64,000 nucleotides of DNA from Melanocharis versteri (GCA_013397845.1 VZTG01001880.1:1285357-1349356); one strand, 5' to 3'; shown: positions 49,901 through 59,500, counted from the first letter of the stretch. The notes: generated from the sequence alone by a model not told the origin. Translations and numbers: made by a program.

Positions 49901-52900
49901 GGTCGCACAGGATCTGGGAAATCCACCCTTTTCTTGGCCCTTTTCCGTATGGTGGAGATGAAATCAGGCCGGATTCTCCTGGATGGCGTTGACAGCCAGC
50001 TGGTGGGCTTGGAGGAGCTGAGGTACGGCTGAGCAGAGTGAAGGGTAGCTGATGGTGGCTGAGAGCTGTCAGTGGCTGGATGCCAAAGTAAAGAGTGAGG
50101 AGCAAAGGACTCACTGTCGTGGCACCCTCTTTTCTGATTGTGGCAGCTTTTTGTGAGTTTCTCTGTTGTTTCTCAATAGTTGTGCTAAGGAAACCAGGCT
50201 GAATATGTGACCCATGTCTCTGTGTCTCTAAGATTTGTAGCAAACTGAGACACCCCATGAAAAAAGAAATAGCAGACCTTTGCTTTTCTGCAGAACCCAT
50301 CCCATGTGCCCTCAGCTCTTGTCTCCTTGCAGATCTAGGCTGGCCATCATCCCCCAGGATCCATTTTTGTTCAGTGGCTCCATCAGAGAAAACCTGGACC
50401 CCCAGGGAAAACGGACGGATGCTGAGCTCCACGAGGTGCTAGAGCAGTGCCACCTGTGGGATGCTGTTACTCAGATGGGTGAGTTTGAAACCAGTGAGAA
50501 GCAGCTGATGAGTGTGGGTTCTGCGAGAGGAGAGAAGGCCTTAGCTCAGGCAGGGAGCTGAGGTGGATGCAGTAGGGAATGGGTTAGGCAAGGTCACGCT
50601 AGGACCGGTGTGGGAGCGGGTCAGTGGGACCCAGTGGCATTCCCTGACATTTAGAGGCAAATGGACTGGCAGGTGATGGATTGGGTGGCAGAATCTTGCT
50701 GGTGAGACCAGGCCTCAGTGGGTGTTAGAGGAATACCTGAGAGATAAGCCAGGCCTTAGTTCTAAGGGAACTGTGCCAGATGTTGCTTGTGTCTAAGTGT
50801 AAAGGCTCCTGTTCCTAAGGCCTGGGCCTGAGCAGAATTGGGATTTTGTGTGCCAGTGGGAAAACCTTGGACTGGTGGAACTGTTTGGGGCCCTGTGCAG
50901 ATGATGCAGGTGACTGCTGATCTTGATCCCTGCAGGTGGACTGGACAGCGAGCTGGGAGAGAGGGGAAAGAGCCTGTCTGTGGGACAGAGGCAGCTGGTG
51001 TGTCTGGCCAGAGCCCTCCTGACGCAGGCCAAGGTGAGTGCACTGCCTCCATCGGAGCGAGGGGGAGGGTGAGCTGCTGGTGGCTGCCTGGGGACAGCAG
51101 AGAAGAGCGCTGCAGAATCGGAGGTGTAATGAGAACAGATATCCTGTGCTAACTTCTCAGGCTGTCTCTAGGCAGGGAGTGGGCTCTCTGCTGTGGTGCC
51201 TGGGAGCTCCCTTCACTCTCTGTCCCCGGCAGGTGCTGTGCATCGATGAGGCCACAGCCAGTGTGGATCAGAAGACAGACCAGCTGCTGCAGCAGACCAT
51301 CCGCCAGCGCTTCGCTGACAAAACTGTTTTGACGATTGCTCACAGGTATCGCAGAAGCAGCATTCTGTGCCTAAAGTCATCCTGCCACTCACAGAGAGAG
51401 GTGGCTGCACATGCCATGCCTGGGCCTCAAGCTGAGCAGGGAGGTCTCTGTGGTATGGTTTTTCAAGTGCCAAAGCTGGACCTTCCCTTTTGCCTTTTCT
51501 GCTGGGTGCTGGGAACAACTGGATCCGAAGAGGGGAAAATGTTGTACCCAGAAGTTGGTGTCAGCAAAGGGCAAAATGCTACATCATATCACAGATTTCT
51601 CTTCCTGGGCACTGCCTGCTGGGATCGGTAGGGCAGGTGAATCACGCCTCGTGGTTCTGCCAAATTAGGGCGAGGAGTAATGGAGAACTATCCTATGGAA
51701 AGGGGCAATGTGGAGACCGGGGAGGAGCAGGTATCCCTGGCTCAGCAGAGGGCAGTGCAGGACAGCCGGCAGCGAAGGGCTGCAGCCAGCTCCTTGATAG
51801 TTGTTTTCCAAAATCCTGAATTTTAATCCCAGCCTGCACTTTATGCCAGCAAGATAGACGCTGCCCAGGCAGGACAGGACAGCAGTGATTGCCCCACATC
51901 TGAGAGATTAAGAGTAGAATCAGTGGATGGTTGCAGGCACAGGGAGGAGGGCAAGACATGAATAGCGCAGAGAAGGGATGGATCAGCATTAGGTGGTGTT
52001 CTCTGCTCTTACTCTTGCCAAGTGGAGGAGAATTTGGAGGAGGGTTATGCAATTGTATGGAGGGTGTTTTCAAAGCACAGAGGTTACCACAAAAATAAAA
52101 ATCAAATGAGCAGGTGGCAGGGGCTGGTGTCCTGCTGCACAGGAGTGGGAGTGATGGATGACAGGCAGGGTGGGCTGGGCCTGGCAAGTGAATCAAGTGG
52201 GTCTTGTTAAATACATCATGTAGGAGGGAGGCAAGAGGGGTGTGAAGGGAATCTGGTTCCTACACTAGGGATGTTAGGCATAAATAGAGTAGAAGTGCAA
52301 GGGCACTGTGGGCTGAGGTGTGTGTTTGGGTTGGGTGTGGGGAGGCCACCTTTGATGCGGGAGTAATTAAAGAGGAGAAACAGCAGAGAAAGGAGTGGCA
52401 GAAGGAAAAGCAGCAAGACTGAGTTGAAGATGGCCCCAGCCCCTTTTCCACTGGTATGAAGAGCAGTGGGGGAGAGCAGTAAGGAGACGTCACGATGGGG
52501 TTGTTTTGTATCCATGGTTTTTCCATGCCATTCAGCTTTGGGTGAAATCCAGAATGGGAAGTGGCTCTGTACTTGTCTCTTGCCCCTCCAAGTCGTTTCC
52601 AGTGCTGCAGCCTGCACTCTCTTGGAGATGAACGTGTAACCAGAGTCCTGAACTCCATAATGCCTTTTACCTGCTCAAATCCTGTGCAGTGTCTTCCTTG
52701 TGACTTGCAGCTTTGTAGGGCTGTCGTTTCACACTGAACAGTGCATGACTGTGCAAAGACATTCCTGTTGTCCTGTCTTCCCTATCCAGGGCCAGAGGGT
52801 GCTGCTCTGCTCTTCCCCTGCAGAACCTCCCTCTGCACTCCTGGTGCCCTGCCATGCCCAGCAACTGGAAGGCATCACGATGCTCTCCTAAGACGTGCTG

Positions 52901-53221
52901 CATTTCAGCAGTGAGCAGAGGCTCTCTGGGGAGCTGCACTGCACTGTGACCTTGAGTGCAGAGGGAGATCCTCCACAGCTCCTAGTGCTGGGAATGTCTT
53001 GGGTCACCCTTAATGGCAGGGGAAACAGTATCCAGAGCTTCTCCTCAGATCCACTAACGTGTGTCCTGGCATTTATTGTCCACAGGCTGAACACCATCCT
53101 GGACTCGGACCGTGTGCTGGTGATGCAGGCTGGCAGAGTGGCAGAGCTGGATTCACCCGCCCGCCTAAGCCAGAAAGATGGCTCCTTGTTCCAGCGCCTC
53201 CTGCACAGCAGGCAGCAATGA
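37782..53221 (+). CDS. ABCC10: ABCC10 / MRP7 multidrug-resistance ABC transporter (gene span)
   Basis: Long-type ABCC exporter of the plasma membrane. MRP7 carries amphipathic anions such as estradiol glucuronide and leukotriene C4, and confers resistance to taxanes and vinca alkaloids (family knowledge). Coding exons: 37782-37942, 38876-40244, 41480-41707, 41910-42066, 42776-42915, 43399-43478, 43627-43798, 44798-44896, 45125-45314, 45689-45766, 46144-46335, 46769-46902, 47291-47482, 48213-48556, 48716-48885, 49192-49352, 49769-50022, 50333-50478, 50936-51033, 51233-51345, 53086-53221. They sum to 4614 nt, giving 1537 residues against about 1492 in human. Order: five-helix TMD0, L0 linker, TMD1, NBD1 (Walker A 693-700, LSGGQ 786-790, Walker B ending D810-D811), linker, TMD2, NBD2 (Walker A 1334-1341, LSVGQ 1436-1440, D1460-E1461, H1492). 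NBD1 has Asp where the catalytic Glu is expected, the usual ABCC asymmetry. Confidence 0.97.
38876..40244 (+). CDS. ABCC10: ABCC10 coding exon 2: TMD0, L0 linker and start of TMD1
   Basis: 1369 nt, residues 54-510. The acceptor is CTCCTCAAG. It encodes four more hydrophobic spans completing a five-helix TMD0, then the conserved linker VAEDGESWLSRFFYTWMNPL. A polar stretch (about 39565-39668) is longer than I recall in human. TMD1 follows from FYTLGLLKLAGSLLDFSGPL through LPVQLAITLYLLYQQVGVAF to MLKHKDARVK. The donor is AAG|GTGAGA. Confidence 0.95.
40245..41479 (+). other. ABCC10: ABCC10 intron 2
   Basis: About 1.2 kb with a CA microsatellite at 40380-40410. I see no other exon. Confidence 0.85.
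40380..40410. repeat. CA dinucleotide microsatellite
   Basis: Roughly 15 CA units, interrupted once or twice by AA, in ABCC10 intron 2. Probably polymorphic. Confidence 0.95.
41480..41707 (+). CDS. ABCC10: ABCC10 coding exon 3 (TMD1)
   Basis: 76 codons, phase 0. It reads LMTEFLCGIRVIKFYAWEKH, then YLDALCVYMWAALPVVVSIA and HQLTATK. The GIRVIKFYAWE segment is the intracellular coupling region common to ABCC proteins. Confidence 0.95.
41910..42066 (+). CDS. ABCC10: ABCC10 coding exon 4 (end of TMD1)
   Basis: Reads VFTALALVGMLILPLNGFPW, then LEAKVSLDRIQQFFEL, ending LEAYYAL plus one base. The acceptor is CCATGCAG and the donor CTAG|GTAATG. The VSLDRIQ motif leads toward NBD1, as in other ABCC proteins. 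Confidence 0.95.
42776..42915 (+). CDS. ABCC10: ABCC10 coding exon 5 (entry to NBD1)
   Basis: 140 nt encoding the divergent linker and first beta strands of NBD1: MEMRCAAFSWVPVEEE, then LQLHIENLSVRK. The acceptor is TCACTTGTAG and the donor AAAG|GTGAAT. Confidence 0.93.
43247..43276. repeat. Short tandem repeat (10-bp unit CTGTACACAG)
   Basis: Two exact copies plus a partial third copy of a 10-bp unit in ABCC10 intron 5. Each unit is nearly palindromic around AGCTGTACA. Confidence 0.85.
43399..43478 (+). CDS. ABCC10: ABCC10 coding exon 6: NBD1 Walker A
   Basis: 80 nt. It reads GMLLGVVGKVGSGKSSLLAA; the P-loop GKVGSGKS is at residues 693-700. It ends ELIK with two bases before GTAAGT. Confidence 0.96.
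43627..43798 (+). CDS. ABCC10: ABCC10 coding exon 7: NBD1 Q-loop
   Basis: 172 nt reading GFGLATQEPWIQFTTVRENI then LYEEVLEACALSEDLN. The Q-loop glutamine is residue 731. This exon carries the helical-subdomain surface that contacts TMD coupling helices. Confidence 0.95.
43799..44797 (+). other. ABCC10: ABCC10 intron 7
   Basis: About 1 kb, A/T-richer than the flanking exons. I see no exon, repeat or other feature in it. Confidence 0.8.
44798..44896 (+). CDS. ABCC10: ABCC10 coding exon 8: NBD1 signature motif
   Basis: 99 nt, 33 codons, phase 0. ILPAGDQTEVGENGVT precedes the canonical LSGGQ signature (786-790), then KARIALARAIYQ. It lies after a 1 kb intron with no other recognisable content. 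Confidence 0.96.
45125..45314 (+). CDS. ABCC10: ABCC10 coding exon 9: NBD1 Walker B and H-loop
   Basis: 190 nt reading EKELYLLDDPLAAVDADVAN, then the switch histidine in CTHRTE (residue 843). The residue after the Walker B aspartate is Asp, not Glu, so this ATP site is expected to be poorly hydrolytic, as in other MRPs. Confidence 0.96.
45689..45766 (+). CDS. ABCC10: ABCC10 coding exon 10 (post-NBD1 linker)
   Basis: 78 nt encoding GTPADILPLVEAFPKFKD, then a Lys/Asp-rich stretch. Phases fit exons 9 and 11 (Gly and Ala codons are split). It is the start of the poorly conserved inter-domain linker. Confidence 0.92.
46144..46335 (+). CDS. ABCC10: ABCC10 coding exon 11 (linker and first TMD2 helix)
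   Basis: 192 nt. A Glu-rich linker leads to KKEGAVAFQVYKAYWLAMG and a membrane span (SCLAISILFSLFLMQ). The acceptor is CCCACAG and the donor CAAG|GTGAGG. Confidence 0.94.
46769..46902 (+). CDS. ABCC10: ABCC10 coding exon 12 (TMD2; ambiguous donor)
   Basis: Reads ASRNISDWWLSYWISSISQ and on to SPELLLFSTAGL. The sequence after CTT is GTGTAAGT, so two overlapping donors exist: GTGTAA (exon end 46902) and the stronger-looking GTAAGT (exon end 46904). Only the first keeps the frame with exon 13, so I use it. The exact end therefore rests on reading frame, not on donor strength. Confidence 0.75.
47291..47482 (+). CDS. ABCC10: ABCC10 coding exon 13 (TMD2; ambiguous acceptor)
   Basis: 64 codons reading PIQDLTNTPAPPNGSVDVNF, then YLIVYGSIAGANSFFTIIRA and HDRLLRSVLK. 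Upstream is TTTTTTCCAGTTAG, giving two acceptors 4 nt apart. Use of CAG would bring an in-frame TAG, so TTAG at 47290 is preferred. The donor is AAAG|GTAATG. Confidence 0.78.
47483..48212 (+). other. ABCC10: ABCC10 intron 13
   Basis: About 0.7 kb. I see nothing in it beyond the splice sites. Confidence 0.8.
48213..48556 (+). CDS. ABCC10: ABCC10 coding exon 14 (TMD2 core)
   Basis: 344 nt reading ATVTFFDTTPTGRILNRFSS, two membrane spans, then SRELKRLYSVTLSPIYTHFS and ETLSGLSSIRAMRATKR. The FFDTTPTGRILNRFS motif is the ABCC TMD2 coupling-helix signature. Confidence 0.96.
48716..48885 (+). CDS. ABCC10: ABCC10 coding exon 15 (TMD2)
   Basis: 170 nt reading FELENQLRLEQNQRCLFASN, then EWLDIRLQMIGVAVVTAIAG. 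Arg is split at the 5' junction and Gly at the 3' junction. The open frame runs on past the donor but the extension is intronic. Confidence 0.95.
49192..49352 (+). CDS. ABCC10: ABCC10 coding exon 16 (last TMD2 helix)
   Basis: 161 nt reading GLVGLALSYALSVTNLLSGL, then TEIMMVSVERTEEYTTDIPM. The MVSVERTEEY motif is the conserved lead to NBD2. The acceptor is TATCCTTACAG and the donor CAG|GTAAAA. Confidence 0.95.
49769..50022 (+). CDS. ABCC10: ABCC10 coding exon 17: NBD2 Walker A
   Basis: 254 nt reading VEFQQVVLAYRAGLPNALDG, then the P-loop GRTGSGKST (1334-1342). The Tyr at 1309 in LAYRAGLP is the likely adenine-stacking A-loop residue. The donor is GAG|GTACGG. Confidence 0.96.
50333..50478 (+). 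CDS. ABCC10: ABCC10 coding exon 18: NBD2 Q-loop
   Basis: 146 nt reading RLAIIPQDPFLFSGSIRENL, then DAELHEVLEQCHLWDAVTQM. The Q-loop glutamine is residue 1382. Confidence 0.95.
50936..51033 (+). CDS. ABCC10: ABCC10 coding exon 19: NBD2 signature motif
   Basis: 98 nt reading GGLDSELGERGKSLSVGQRQ then LVCLARALLTQAK. The signature is LSVGQ (1436-1440) rather than LSGGQ; human MRP7 also has a non-glycine residue here, so it is a family trait. Confidence 0.95.
51233..51345 (+). CDS. ABCC10: ABCC10 coding exon 20: NBD2 Walker B and H-loop
   Basis: 113 nt reading VLCIDEATASVDQKTDQLLQ, ending KTVLTIAHR. D1460-E1461 are the Walker B aspartate and catalytic glutamate; H1492 is the switch histidine. 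This site is fully canonical. Confidence 0.96.
51346..53085 (+). other. ABCC10: ABCC10 intron 20
   Basis: About 1.7 kb between the Walker B exon and the last exon. It has several short open frames on both strands without recognisable content. I see no repeat with a clear family. Confidence 0.8.
53086..53221 (+). CDS. ABCC10: ABCC10 last coding exon (exon 21)
   Basis: 136 nt reading LNTILDSDRVLVMQAGRVAE, ending LHSRQQ and TGA at 53219-53221. It follows the longest ABCC10 intron after exon 2 (51346-53085). The acceptor is TTATTGTCCACAG. Confidence 0.95.
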
Positions 53222-53590
53222 CCTCCCTCCTGGGCTGAGCCTAGGCAGCCCTTCTGGCTGGGTGCCTGGCTTTCCTCTCACCTCAGACACCAGCCCTGTC
53301 CCTGCAGGGCCAGGAGCTGCTGAGGTGAGGGAGGGGCTTATTCCTGCCTGCAGGCAGCAATTGTGTGTCCTCAGGGAAGGGAGCGTGGCACTGTGGCCTT
53401 TCCTTTAATAGGGAAGATGCAAACTGCTGTATAGAGTCATGCAAGCCTGGTTGGTGGGATACTGCTCCCCTCCAAGGCTTCCCTTTGAGAGTACAGAGGG
53501 ATTTTCTACTCACTGAAGAATCAGTAACTCCTAGTTTGAGACTTAGTCTCACATATGCAATGTAAAATAAAGTGGAAATATCCTTGTGAA
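53222..53590 (+). other. ABCC10: ABCC10 3' untranslated region
   Basis: About 370 nt from the stop codon to just beyond the AATAAA signal. The exact cleavage site is inferred to be 10-30 nt after the signal. Confidence 0.75.
53566..53571 (+). terminator. ABCC10: ABCC10 poly(A) signal AATAAA
   Basis: Canonical hexamer in TGTAAAATAAAGTGG, 345 nt after the stop codon. A GT-rich stretch (TATCCTTGTGAAGCTGTTAT) follows at a suitable distance. Confidence 0.8.
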
Positions 53591-53599
53591 GCTGTTATT

Positions 53600-55723
53600 C
53601 ATGTCTTTGGCCCGTTCCTCATCAGACATGCATTTCCTCATGAGATACAGAGTGGTGCCTTCTCTACACAGAGACAACCTGCCTCCTCTCTACTACTTCC
53701 AGAAGGCTTTTCCAAGCCCAGAAGGTTGCACGCAGGGACCTTGCTGCTTTTCTTCTGGTTTTCAGTGGTGAAGGCCTTCCCCTGAAGGGGCCAGAATGCA
53801 ATTGTATTAAAGGCCTCTAAGGCTAGTTTATTTCAAGACCACTCCTTCAAGGGAAATTCTCTATCCCTCCTGCCCTGCTCCCAGCAACAGAAACCCACAG
53901 CTGCTTTCAGTTTTAAGATCTGCTCTTGCCATGGGCACCTTGGACTCAGTCTTGGGTTTTCCCCTTTTTCCCCACACTCTTAAGGCAGTGCCTAGCCCAC
54001 ACCTTTGCTATGCTGTCATGGGGTAGGAGCCATCCCCATCCTTGCAGATGGAGAATAAGGCAGGACAACTCCTGTGCCACAGTCTGGGTTTGCATTCTTG
54101 AGGGAAGTGATGGAGATACTCATCAAGAACAAATTGCTGAGCAACCTGATCTACTTGGATCTGCTGAGAGGTTGGTGTTCAGAGGTCCCTTGCAACCTAA
54201 ATTGTTTTATGATTCTCTGATACGCTGTTTCTGGGCTTGTACTTGTTTTATTTGATAAAGGTACATCATCCATCCATGTATTAAAAAAATAATCTTTCTG
54301 ATGAAGCTCCAGTCCCCTCTCCCAGGTCCCCCTCCTGCCTAAGGGGTCACTTCTTGGCTCACTTCGCACCACCTTGAACCCAGCTCTGCAACCCTACAAG
54401 CCACTAGTAGGGTTTGGGTTGTGGGGAGTTTTGCCCCACTGCTTAGCCCTCTATGCCCATGAGGAGGCACAGAAACCCCTGGTCCTGGGAGAGAGCCACT
54501 GATTGCTGCACACCAGACCAGCACAGGCAGGAACAGACCTAGTACAAAGGCTAAGTGACCTGACCATCAACTGCCTCCTAGCCATGCTTTAGCAATGGTG
54601 GAGAAGGCAGTTTTGTGTCTGCTTCCTATGTTCATCCCAGGCTCAGTAGCCTGTCCTCACATCCACTGTGGGGAGTTTAGCCTTTGTCGTATCGAGAAAT
54701 GCTGCAATGACTGATTAGAGGTTAGAGCCAGCTGCCTGCCTCAGAGTGAATGGGAGAGGAAAGGAGCACCTGGATCCTGTGTTGCTCCTGAACCAGCCAC
54801 AGCACAGCTTGTCCATCTCCAGCTTCACCTATGAGGACATACGAGAAGGACCAGCTCAGGCCCAGAGGACTCCAGAGGAGAGCAGACAGTGAGGCAGAAG
54901 TGCACACTGCAGAGGCAAAGGAACTTGGTCATTTGTGGCCAGACCAGAAAGGACGGCTTGGTAAGTGGGTCAAAGAGACCCCTGGATCATCAGGAGGAAA
55001 GTACGGAACCTGTTTGTAACCCCAAGTCTGACAGCAAGAGGAGGGTGCATCAGCCAGGGCAGAAGAAGGGCATGAGACCTGCAATGATTTTCAAAGTCTC
55101 TTTGAACTGGCTCACAGAACCACAAGGCCAGGGAGCAAGGGTGTTTGCTCACTCCCTAGGGACATGGCATCTGAAATGAGAGCCTCCAGAAACAGCCAGG
55201 AACTACCCCATACAGTACTGTGGCAGGGAGACCCATGCAGCCACAACTGTCCCAAAGGCCCCAGAAGAAGCATCCCAACACCAGCAGAAATGAGGATAAA
55301 GCCCCTTCCCGTAGTCACAGAGAGGAGTTACAAAGGGTCTGGCAGTTTTTGGGCTTGCAAGAGGGCTGTGCCCTCCTCAGCACTACCTGTCCTGTTTCTG
55401 AGTGTTCGTGTCAGATGATAGCGGCGTTTGCATGGCACGGGCTGCTGCAAGCAGCACACCATCGCTCCCCTGCGGGGCTGGCCCAACACAGCCCTGCTTT
55501 CAGATGCCTGTGGGTGCCAGCTGAGCCAGCCAGACAGGAGACAGCTCAGACCCAGGCAGGGCCATCACACCAGTGCTCAACACCCAGGGTTTTGTTGACA
55601 TGTTTCCTGCCCTGGGAGCCCTTCCCCGCTGCCCAGTTGGTGCCGGTGTGGCTCCACAGGGTGCAGTTCGAGGGGTTTGCCAGCATGGTGACCTGCCAGG
55701 GCCTGGTTCAGAGTCCTCACAGC
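53600..55723. other. Convergent spacer between ABCC10 and DLK2, including DLK2 3' UTR
   Basis: About 2.1 kb between two genes that point at each other. It holds a CR1 tail near 54100-54225. The DLK2 3' UTR must start at 55723 and run leftward; a minus-strand AATAAA lies at about 54248 but is far downstream, and I cannot fix the end. I see no other gene. Confidence 0.65.
54100..54225 (+). mobile_element. CR1 LINE tail (forward)
   Basis: Ends with CTGATCTACTTGGATCTGCT, GAGGTCCCTTGCAACCTAAA and TTGTTTTATGATTCTCTGAT, the CR1 3' tail with its terminal ATTCTATGA-type repeat. It is strongly 5'-truncated. The left edge is approximate. Confidence 0.85.
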
Positions 55724-56501
55724 TCACAGCTCTGTGGTCTTCCTTGGCTCAATCAAGATGGTGTTGAGCATGCCCACCTGACACTCCTGGTCTTGGAGTT
55801 TTCTTGCAGCCTGAGAAGGGCTTTGGCACCAGTTCGACCTTTGACGGCCTCTCTGCCAGTTCCTCAGCATTAGCAGGACAGTGATGAGGACCAGCACTGC
55901 TGTCAGCACCCCAAACACCAGCACTGTCACCAGCTGGGCTTCGCTCAGCCCTGAGTCCCTTTGGGTCACCACCTCCTTCACAGAGATTTTCAACAACCCT
56001 CCCCCCGGCTCTTTCTCACTGTGGTTGGCCACGCGCCTCCCCGTGACCACGGTCCTGACAGGCTCCGGCTGCGTCACCCCCGGCGTCTCACTAGTGGTGC
56101 TTCTCACACCCCCAGCATTCTCATGGTTTGCAGGGTGGTAAGGAGGAGACCAGGTGGGCTCAGGGACGGAGATCTCACAGGTTTTACCAGTGAAACGGTC
56201 AGGACACAAGCAGTCATAGTCATTGATGCGGTCATAGCACTTTGCCCCATTTTTGCACGGCTGGCTGGCGCAGTCATTGATGTTGATGGTGCAGAAACGC
56301 CCTTCAAAGCCCACCTGGCACTGGCAGGAGAAGCGGTTGACGCCATCGTGGCAGGTGGCCCCGTTGGCACAGGGGCGCATCAGGCAGTCGTCCACATCGT
56401 GCTCACAGAGAGCCCCAACAAAGCCGGCGAGACACCGGCAGGTGAAGTTACTGGCAAAGCCATTTTCATCTTGACATTGCCCACCATTCTTGCACGGAGA
56501 C
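55724..56501 (-). CDS. DLK2: DLK2 last coding exon: EGF4-6, membrane span and tail
   Basis: Residues 138-396. Acceptor is TCTCCACACAG; one base completes Gly. EGF4 reads SPCKNGGQCQDENGFASNFT; EGF5 starts VDDCLMRPCANGATC; EGF6 starts NDCASQPCKNGAKC. The juxtamembrane GGGLLKISVKEVV is strongly conserved in DLK2. The membrane span is LVTVLVFGVLTAVLVLITVL. The stop is TGA at 55726-55724. Confidence 0.97.
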
Positions 56502-59500
56502 CTGTGTGGAGAGAGCAAAGATAGGTCATGGCCCTGGAGACCAAGCAGCTTCCCCCGCCTCAGGGAGGTAAACATGCAGAGCTGCTTGCATGGTCAGTGT
56601 GTCTAGCTCTTTCCGTGGGGGCAGCTATCTCAAGGAGAAGGTCAGGTGGGAGTTTCTGTCTCCTTGAGTGAGAGGCCGTGGGACCTCCTCAGAAGCTGTG
56701 GCTGTGCACAGGCCCTACACCCACCAGGGAAGGTCTTCAGCCAAATGATCTGAAGAGGAAACATGCCCTCCTGATGCTCCCCAAAGGCATCATGGATGTC
56801 AGCTCATCACACCTGCAGCAGTTTGGCTGCCTGGGAGAAGGGATGTCCCAGGCATGATGAACAGATGAACAGATTCCTGTCCTCCTACTGCAGGGACAGG
56901 AATCTGTTCAGATTGCAACAAAGCCCTTGCCCTGGTGGGACCGTGCACTGCACACTGCTAAACCAAAGCCAAAGGTGATTTTGGCTTAACTCCATTAGTG
57001 TATGGAAATTCAGAGATAATGAGCCAAGCTGGGCCTCCACTTGGCATTAACCAGAAGTTAATGGTGCCTTTAATCTCACTGCAGTGTCTCACCCTGCCTT
57101 CTCACATGGCCCTGTCTTCATCTCACAGTCCTTCCCGTGGAAACCTTCTGGACACAAGCAGGAATACTCCCCGTCTCGATCGTAGATGCACTGTGCCCCA
57201 TTCTGGCAGGGGGACTGGTGTTCGCAGATGTGTATGTCTGAGGGGGAAAAAAACTGTGTGAATTAGGGATAAAAGAGGGTTGATGTGGCCAACCCAGTGC
57301 AAACACAACCCACCAAACCCCCTGGGGATGGAGAAATGGCAGGAGCTTCTCTCTTTTCCCCTCCAACAGGCACCTGCAGCAACAGGAGTGCAGTGCCTGT
57401 GTGGTTGTGAAGGTGCTGTGCATGCCAACTGTCCGACCAGTGGAGACCCCCTGGTACAGATGAGTCTCTGGGGCTGGAGAAGGGGAGTCCACCAGCCACC
57501 TGCTGAAGGCAGGAGGCCTTGGGGAAAGCAGGGGATGCTGCTTGGAGTCCTGACGCAGCATGGGAAATGCAATGAGTTCATCTGCTCCATTTCCTGAGGC
57601 TGGCCAGCATCACACCAGCTCTTGTCATGCAGCCAGGGAGCAAATGTCAGCAGTCTGACCTCTTTTGCAGGAAGGGAATGGTCCCAGCTGTGGCAGCCAG
57701 GCAACATCCCATCTCCCAGGCAGCCAAAACATCATCACCCACGTGGCTTCTGGCTACGTTGGCTATGGCTGACATATCCATGAGGGTGTGCTGGGCTTCT
57801 GCCCTCAGCACCAGAGGCTGGGATGTCAAGCCCATGACTCACCTTTGTCACAGAACTTGCCAGCCCAGCCGGTGTGACAGATGCACTGCCAAGGCTGGTG
57901 GCACGTCCCGTGAAGACACCCCGGCATACGCACACACTCCTCGCAGTACTCCCCCTCCCAGCCTGGATCGCACCTGCAGGAGGACAGGGCATAGCAGCAT
58001 CATCAAATCCAAGCAGGAGCAGCAGAAAAGCTGGCTGCGTGCTGTGCAGGGTTCCCACAGACACAGCAGTGCTTGGAAACCCTCCCAGAGCCCCCATCAA
58101 CCTCCTGGCTCCCTCCTCCAGGGGTGAGTACTGGCATCTCATCTGTCCAAGGAAGCAAGCAGACAGAGCAGGAGCAGACACCCTCTGCAGCCAGAGAGGG
58201 TGAGTGGCCAGCAACAGAGCTCAGCAGCTTCACTTTCACTGCCCACGTCCCTCTGCTCTCCTCCAACCAGCTGCTCTGTGTACACCACTGCATTAGCTCA
58301 GCAATTCCCGTGCCTCCCACAGCACGCAGCCACTCTGACAGGCAGAGAAAAGCCCATCCCTGAACTTCCTGAGGGAAAGGGACAAGAGGCCACTGAGGTC
58401 CGTGTGTTTCACTGCTCCTCTCTGCATTATAATGTATGTCATTTTTTCTCTGGAGTGCACTGCAATCCAGCTGTGAAACCTTGCTTGCTCTGGCTGGTGC
58501 ACAGAACAGACTTATCAGCCAGCTCACAAGGGCAGTAAATGGGAAAACCTGCAGCACACAATGAGCCTTCCGGCCCCAGAAGAGCAGGGTAGTGGCAATG
58601 ATGAAGTAAAGCCAAGCTGCATTGCTCCAGTGGCAGGCATCCCTCAGACCTGCCAGCTCCAAAGAGGAAAGCAAGTGATAACAAGATGAAAGCTGAGAGG
58701 AGGTGGCACCAAGCCACAGCAAAAGCTATACTCAAACCAGCACAATGAAACCTAACAAAAACAACACAGTTTCTAGAGTAAGGAAGAGGGTTCATTTTCA
58801 TGGCTGGGGCTCATTTCAGCACAATATGTGGTGACTGCAGCCTTTTTGGGCTGGCCCACGGCTGCACTTTCAAACCTAGGCTGGCTGTTGTCACTGTATG
58901 TCGTTCCAAAGAGACAAGGAATGAGGAAAATGGTTATACATATATATTAATTATAGGCTTTTTGGTGGGACTGGAGGTGATACCATGTGCCTGGAATAGT
59001 CTGGGGAAATACATTCATACCTGGACAGCCCTGAGCAGAGGGATGTGGACACCCCTACCCCCCAGTACCTGCAAGGAGCAGGTGCCATCAACTCTTCCAC
59101 TTCTCCAAAAGGGAGCTGGCCAACGTAAAAATTGCCAGGGAGGGGGACCAGGTAAGCAGCCAAGTCTCCCTGAGTTTGAGGTGATTTTGAGGTACCGCCA
59201 AGCCGCAAGGTTCAGCAAATGCTCTAGAGGCCTGAAATCAGCAGCAGCAACTCACGTGCAGAAAGATCTGCAGCTGGGACACCTGCCACATGGTAACATG
59301 TGACCTTTCTCTCTGGGGCTTTGCAGCACCCTGCTCCTACAACCAGCCACAGCTGCTGAAAGGGCTCAGGGAGGAGTTCTATGCAGCTGCAAACAGGGGC
59401 CCAGCAAAACCAGAGCTGGACACTCCCTGATGTGACAGCAAGAACAAGTGGCCCAAGTGTGGTGTGACACTGGGGGCTGTCCTGTGAAAGAGGACTGACC

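Noticed and set aside
55961..56524. Plus-strand 187-codon open frame opposite DLK2 EGF exon
   Set aside because: Antisense shadow of the DLK2 last exon, which has a clear protein-family match on the minus strand.
57123..57707. Extension of DLK2 exon 4 upstream as one long exon
   Set aside because: The minus-strand frame stays open past 57237 but a strong acceptor (TTTCCCCCTCAG) lies exactly at the family-homology boundary, and phase fits exon 3 only if that acceptor is used.
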